Shown here: positions 60,307 to 64,000 of the stretch, in pieces
How positions within the stretch are numbered: position 1 is the stretch's first letter
Layout of the letters: each line of letters opens with the position of its first letter
Assembly (NCBI GenBank): GCA_964530325.1
Contig: CAZHAX010000013.1
Location: 1-64,000, forward strand
From: CAZHAX01 sp964530325
Lineage (GTDB): Bacteria; Chloroflexota; Anaerolineae; B4-G1
Reading direction: 5' to 3'
Length of the DNA stretch: 64,000 nucleotides
Translations under genes and position numbers: made by a program
The notes under the pieces: generated by a model
Told to the model about the DNA's origin: nothing
Seen by the model: the letters and a program-made list of their open reading frames with translations, nothing else
The model's database searches: none

Positions 60307-62075
60307 CGGTGCTCACCCCGCTCGTCCGCCGGCCACTCGGGCCGGCTGGCCTCGCCGGTCCCCAAGTAGTTCTCCAGGAAGTACGGGTAGAAGTCACGCG
60401 GATCGTTCAGCTCTGCCGGCTCGAGAGGGCAGGCCGGCGGCCAGGCGATGAACGGCTCGCCCTGTGGACCGCCGAACCCTCCGTGGGTGGCCACCTGATT
60501 CTCGAAGGTCACCGTACTGCCGGAGGGCTCCACGGCGCCCAGCAGCATCAGGTCCCCGGAATGCGGGAAGTGGGCCAGGTAGTGAAGCTGGTCGGCCACG
60601 TAGCCCACTTCGCCGTAGGTGGTCAGCGGATGCGGCCCCTCCACCGACCCGCTGCCGCCGATGATCGCGCTTCCTCCATCACGGCCAAGCACCACAGTCT
60701 GCTCGCCTGAACGGGCCACTACGGCGCCGATCTCATCTGTCGCCAGCAGGGCATCGACGAGTTCAGGGTACAGAAGCACTACTTCGGTCAGATCGAGCGG
60801 CCGCGGGCTGACGTTCAGGTATACGTGGGCCAGAGGTCCGGAGGCGCACACAACAACGTCACGCTGCCTCTCCATGTCCACCGCCAATCCACCGTCTTCC
60901 GGGAACCGGCGGCCGACGTAGCGACGCACCACCTCCAGCAGGCGGCGCATGCGCGGGGAAAGGCGATCTGCGATGCTCGCCGCTTCTCGCAGGAGATAGC
61001 GAGCCTTCTCCGTGGAGTGGGGGGTGTCCTCGCCCAGCCGCTCCTCGACGGAGACCCCACGTCCTATCTGCGCGGCGAAGTACTCACCCAGACCCTTGCC
61101 GGTGCGCCAGCTGAACGGCACTGAGGGGCTGTTGCCGTGATCGGACAAGATGTACAGGTCATACTCCCGTTTCTGGTAGCTGCGCCTCATGCGGTCGATC
61201 TGCCGCAAGTGCCTGTCGACTGTGCGCAGGACACGCTGGGCCGAAGTATGCTGTGGGCCCATCTTGTGTGCTACCTCATCGTAGCTGTTGTAGTTGGCAT
61301 AGATGGACGGAACCCCGCGGTAGATATCGAGCATCACTCCGAAGGTCTGCACCTCTGTGAAGACCGTGTCGCTCACAGCGTGCACAAATGGCGAAAGTAC
61401 GTCAAAGGGGTTGAGGACGCTCGGCCGCACAAGCGCGACCAGTCGCCGCCCGAGCCCGGTCACGTAGCTGACTCCGATCAACCATGCCAGGCGCAGCAGT
61501 CGAATCGGGCTCAGAAGGAACAGCAGGAACAGGCCCATGCCCCGGGCGCTCTCGAAGAACCGCTGCCTGTGCAGTGCACTGAGCGTGAAGAGGGCCAGAT
61601 CCGCATCGCCATCGAGCATGCTCACGTAGCAGGAGCCGCCCTCCAGGATTCCTCTGCGCCCCTCGCTGACCCGCACCCTCACCTCCCGGGCCTGATCGGG
61701 TCGTCGCGTCAGCATGCCCCGATCGTCATCCTTCTCGTACCAGCGAAAGCCGGGCACGTCGAAACGGTTGCCGAACATCAAGCCGGCCTGTACTGCGGGA
61801 GTGCAACTCGGTATGCCGCAGCGCCAAGGAGCCAGGCTGAGCTCGCCCTCGGCCAGGAGCCTTCGTAGGTACGGCATGTAGCCCGCCGCCACTGCCTCCC
61901 GCAAGTGGTCGTGGGCCAGCCCGTCTATCTGGAGAAGGATGAACCCGCGTCTCTCGTCGGGCCCCACGCCCGGGCGCCCGAGGCGCCGGGCCAGCGCGCC
62001 GTACTTGCGCGCATAGTAGGCCCGGGAAAGCGCCCCGGCCAGATCAAGGACGCGTCGAGCAAACCAAGTAGACAC
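60303..62075 (-). CDS. Alkaline phosphatase superfamily phosphodiesterase/phosphotransferase
   Basis: The 590-residue protein has QIDGLAHDHL (metal Asp), a nucleophile Thr in IPSCTPAVQAGLMFG, YDEVAHKMGP, ILSDHGNSPS and THGGFGG, the metal-binding set of the superfamily. A hydrophobic stretch (about 180-215, GLFLLFLLSPIRLLRLAWLIGV) may sit in the membrane. Homologues act on phosphodiesters or transfer glycerol/ethanolamine phosphate. The GTG at 62075 has a weak ribosome binding site. The substrate is unknown. Confidence 0.82.
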   Translation of the reverse strand: MSTWFARRVLDLAGALSRAYYARKYGALARRLGRPGVGPDERRGFILLQIDGLAHDHLREAVAAGYMPYLRRLLAEGELSLAPWRCGIPSCTPAVQAGLMFGNRFDVPGFRWYEKDDDRGMLTRRPDQAREVRVRVSEGRRGILEGGSCYVSMLDGDADLALFTLSALHRQRFFESARGMGLFLLFLLSPIRLLRLAWLIGVSYVTGLGRRLVALVRPSVLNPFDVLSPFVHAVSDTVFTEVQTFGVMLDIYRGVPSIYANYNSYDEVAHKMGPQHTSAQRVLRTVDRHLRQIDRMRRSYQKREYDLYILSDHGNSPSVPFSWRTGKGLGEYFAAQIGRGVSVEERLGEDTPHSTEKARYLLREAASIADRLSPRMRRLLEVVRRYVGRRFPEDGGLAVDMERQRDVVVCASGPLAHVYLNVSPRPLDLTEVVLLYPELVDALLATDEIGAVVARSGEQTVVLGRDGGSAIIGGSGSVEGPHPLTTYGEVGYVADQLHYLAHFPHSGDLMLLGAVEPSGSTVTFENQVATHGGFGGPQGEPFIAWPPACPLEPAELNDPRDFYPYFLENYLGTGEASRPEWPADERGEHR

Positions 62076-62231
62076 AGCCTAGCTTACCAGGTGAGGCAAC
62101 TGATCCGCCCTGCGGCGGACGAGGGCCTCCGGGCCAACCCTGCCATCCGCAGTGCCCCGCGGCGCTGCTCCGGGCCATCATCTCCTAATCGCGCTGCGTC
62201 AGGACGAATGGCGCGGATGCCCAAGCAGTGC

Positions 62232-64000
62232 TCAGAAGGGCTCAGCTTGGGCGACGGGCTCGGGGGCTGCGGCCACCCGCTCACCCGCGGGGACGTAGAA
62301 GCGCTCCGTGTACTCCTTCACCATCCGCCTGGCGCAGAAGATGGGGGCGGCAGTGCGGATTGCCTCCTTCATCAGGTGGACCCAGCCCCGGGGCACGCTG
62401 TCGGCGTCCCTGCGGTAGAAAAGCGGCACTACTTCGTCCTCAAGCAGCCGATAGAGCGACTCGGCGTCTTCGGCATCCGACGCGGGCTCCGCTCCAGGCT
62501 CCTGTGTGGCGCCTATGGCCCAGCCGTTGCTGCCCGCGTACCCTTCTGCCCACCACCCGTCCAGGATGCTCAGGTTCGGGATGCCGTTGATGGCAGCCTT
62601 CTGTCCGCTGGTGCCGCTGGCCTCGTGCGGTATGCGCGGCGTATTGAGCCATACGTCGACGCCCTGCACCAGGTAGCGAGCAACCTGGAGATCGTAGTCC
62701 TCGACGAAGGCGATCCGGCCGCCGATCGCCGGGTCCTTGGCCGCCTGGTAGACGCGCTGCAGCAGCCGCTTGCCCTCCTCATCTGCGGGGTGTGCCTTGC
62801 CGGCAAAGATGAACTGCACGGGCTGATAGGGATCGTGCAGGAGGCGCTTTAGGCGCTCGACGTCCTGCAGGACCAGTGCCGCGCGCTTGTATGTGGCGAA
62901 TCGGCGAGCGAACCCGATCACCAGAGCATCTGGGTCAAGGAAGGTGCCGGCGCACAAGACCTGTTCGGCGTCCATCTGGCCGGCCATCCGTCGCCGCCTG
63001 GTCCGTTCCCGTATCAGCGTCATCAGCTTGCGCTTCAGGTGCAGGTGGGCTGCCCAGAGCTCGTCATCCGGAACGTCCGCCAGTCTCTCCCAGAGCACCG
63101 GTTCGTCGTGCCGGTCGAGCCAGTCTGGCCCCAGGTGCTTGCGATAGATGCGGTTCATCGCCTCGCCCACCCAGGACGGTACGTGAACTCCGTTTGTGAC
63201 GTGCGTAATCGGCACCTCGTCTTCGCCCAGCTCGGGCCAGGCCGCGCGCCACATCGCCCGCGAGACCCTGCCGTGCAGCTTGCTCACCCCGTTCCTGTAG
63301 CCGCTCATGTGCAGCGCCAGCACGGTCATGTTGAACGCCTGATCCTTACTCTCGCAGCATCCCAGCTGGAGGAATTGCTCGCGGTCGATGCCCAGGCTGT
63401 TCCAGTAGCTGTGGAAATACTTGTCTACTAGTTCGAATGGAAAGACGTCGTGGCCGGCGGGCACCGGAGTGTGTGTGGTGAACACGGTGCTCGCCTGAAC
63501 CGCGCCCCGCGCCTCGTCGAAGGCCAGACCAGATTCCACCAATTCACGCGTTCGCTCCAGCGTGGCGAACGCGGAGTGACCTTCGTTCAGATGATAGACG
63601 ACGGGATCGAGGCCGGCCGCCCTCAGCACACGCAGACCGCCGATGCCGAGGATGATCTCCTGCTGAATGCGCATCTCCAGGTCTCCGCCATACAGCCGAG
63701 CTGTGAGTTCACGGTCCGCAGGCACGTTCCTATCATGGTGGGCATCCATAAGGTAGAGAGAGACCCTGCCCACGTCGACGCGCCAGACCTGAAGAAGCAC
63801 GGTTCTCTCACCGACTTCGATCGGCACGAACAGGCACTCCCCGTCCGGGCTGGGACTGCCCGAAGCCACCCCAGCGCGGACCTTCACCTCGCGCACGGCC
63901 GCCAGTCTCGGCTCGAACTCCGGGTATACCTCCTCTTGCCTGCCATCGGCGCTGATTCGCTGGCGGAAATAGCCCAGATCATAGAGAAAGCCCACGGCGA
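62232..64000 (-). CDS. glgP: Alpha-glucan phosphorylase, 5' end beyond the window
   Basis: The 587 visible residues belong to GT35. GQKAAINGIPNLSILDGWW holds the PLP Lys (EASGTSGQKAA), and THTPVPAGHDVF, HVTNGVHVPSW and GFARRFATYKRA are family motifs. It is the short Thermotoga type that often has an N-terminal DUF3417; that start is cut off. The enzyme releases glucose 1-phosphate from glycogen or maltodextrin. The gene continues upstream past the end of the window, and stops at 62232. Confidence 0.93.
   Translation of the reverse strand, partial: AVGFLYDLGYFRQRISADGRQEEVYPEFEPRLAAVREVKVRAGVASGSPSPDGECLFVPIEVGERTVLLQVWRVDVGRVSLYLMDAHHDRNVPADRELTARLYGGDLEMRIQQEIILGIGGLRVLRAAGLDPVVYHLNEGHSAFATLERTRELVESGLAFDEARGAVQASTVFTTHTPVPAGHDVFPFELVDKYFHSYWNSLGIDREQFLQLGCCESKDQAFNMTVLALHMSGYRNGVSKLHGRVSRAMWRAAWPELGEDEVPITHVTNGVHVPSWVGEAMNRIYRKHLGPDWLDRHDEPVLWERLADVPDDELWAAHLHLKRKLMTLIRERTRRRRMAGQMDAEQVLCAGTFLDPDALVIGFARRFATYKRAALVLQDVERLKRLLHDPYQPVQFIFAGKAHPADEEGKRLLQRVYQAAKDPAIGGRIAFVEDYDLQVARYLVQGVDVWLNTPRIPHEASGTSGQKAAINGIPNLSILDGWWAEGYAGSNGWAIGATQEPGAEPASDAEDAESLYRLLEDEVVPLFYRRDADSVPRGWVHLMKEAIRTAAPIFCARRMVKEYTERFYVPAGERVAAAPEPVAQAEPF

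Overview
This is a high-GC bacterial scaffold with three runs of exactly 100 N, so it looks like a draft or metagenome-assembled genome. Gene content points to the Chloroflexota, probably an Anaerolineae-like lineage. The signs are large secreted carbohydrate-active and beta-helix proteins with Thr/Pro-rich linkers, SpoVS, a type 2 isopentenyl-diphosphate isomerase, a DUF6485 protein and many HisKA_3/PAS kinases. No rRNA gene or phage module is present to settle the assignment. Many promoters fit a TTGAC(A/G/T)-16/17-TATA(A/C)T or TAGAAT consensus, and several starts lie so close to the -10 box that the mRNAs are probably leaderless.

Layout. 0.3-2.6 kb: secreted GH74 xyloglucanase. 3.5-6.8 kb: serS with two tRNA-Ser genes, tRNA-Val and holB. 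6.9-8.0 kb: a PHP phosphoesterase overlapping spoVS. 8.1-11.3 kb: a vitamin B12 uptake operon (BtuF, BtuC, BtuD) under a cobalamin riboswitch. 11.3-14.4 kb: a selenium/sulfur handling operon (YedE transporter, YedF/TusA carrier, class V desulfurase-like enzyme, DUF3343 carrier). 14.5-16.0 kb: two unknown membrane proteins around a gap. 16.4-20.3 kb: GH53 galactanase lipoprotein, tRNA-Ser(CGA), tadA, galM. 20.4-22.4 kb: an aromatic amino acid operon (chorismate mutase, DAHP synthase) behind a Tyr/Phe-rich leader peptide with terminator and antiterminator, then DUF503. 22.4-35.4 kb: secreted beta-helix proteins, an M60-like metallopeptidase lipoprotein, a D12 DNA methylase broken by a gap, a Cys-rich membrane protein and a GH57 enzyme. 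35.4-39.3 kb: HAD phosphatase, thiolase, sugar-nucleotide epimerase, alkyladenine DNA glycosylase. 39.3-42.6 kb: a 1100-residue two-barrel protein with six SH3-like repeats. 42.7-54.7 kb: a phosphorelay island of four histidine kinases and four separate response regulators. 54.8-64 kb: tRNA-Thr, tRNA-Tyr, a spermidine-synthase-like membrane protein, prenyl synthase and IDI-2, acyl carrier protein, DUF6485, an alkaline-phosphatase-superfamily protein and a truncated alpha-glucan phosphorylase.

How the parts fit. GH74, GH53, GalM, GH57, the beta-helix proteins and the glucan phosphorylase suggest a heterotroph that degrades plant polysaccharides and stores glycogen. The best new regulatory signal is the aro attenuator at 20.38-20.60 kb: promoter, leader peptide rich in Tyr and Phe codons, a 12-bp antiterminator pairing and an intrinsic terminator, all directly upstream of chorismate mutase and a DAHP synthase of the Tyr/Phe-inhibited type. 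Other notable points are a short C-terminal LPL(V/I)-x-R tail shared by four secreted proteins, and a 55-bp duplication flanking the third gap that shows this gap is an assembly artefact.
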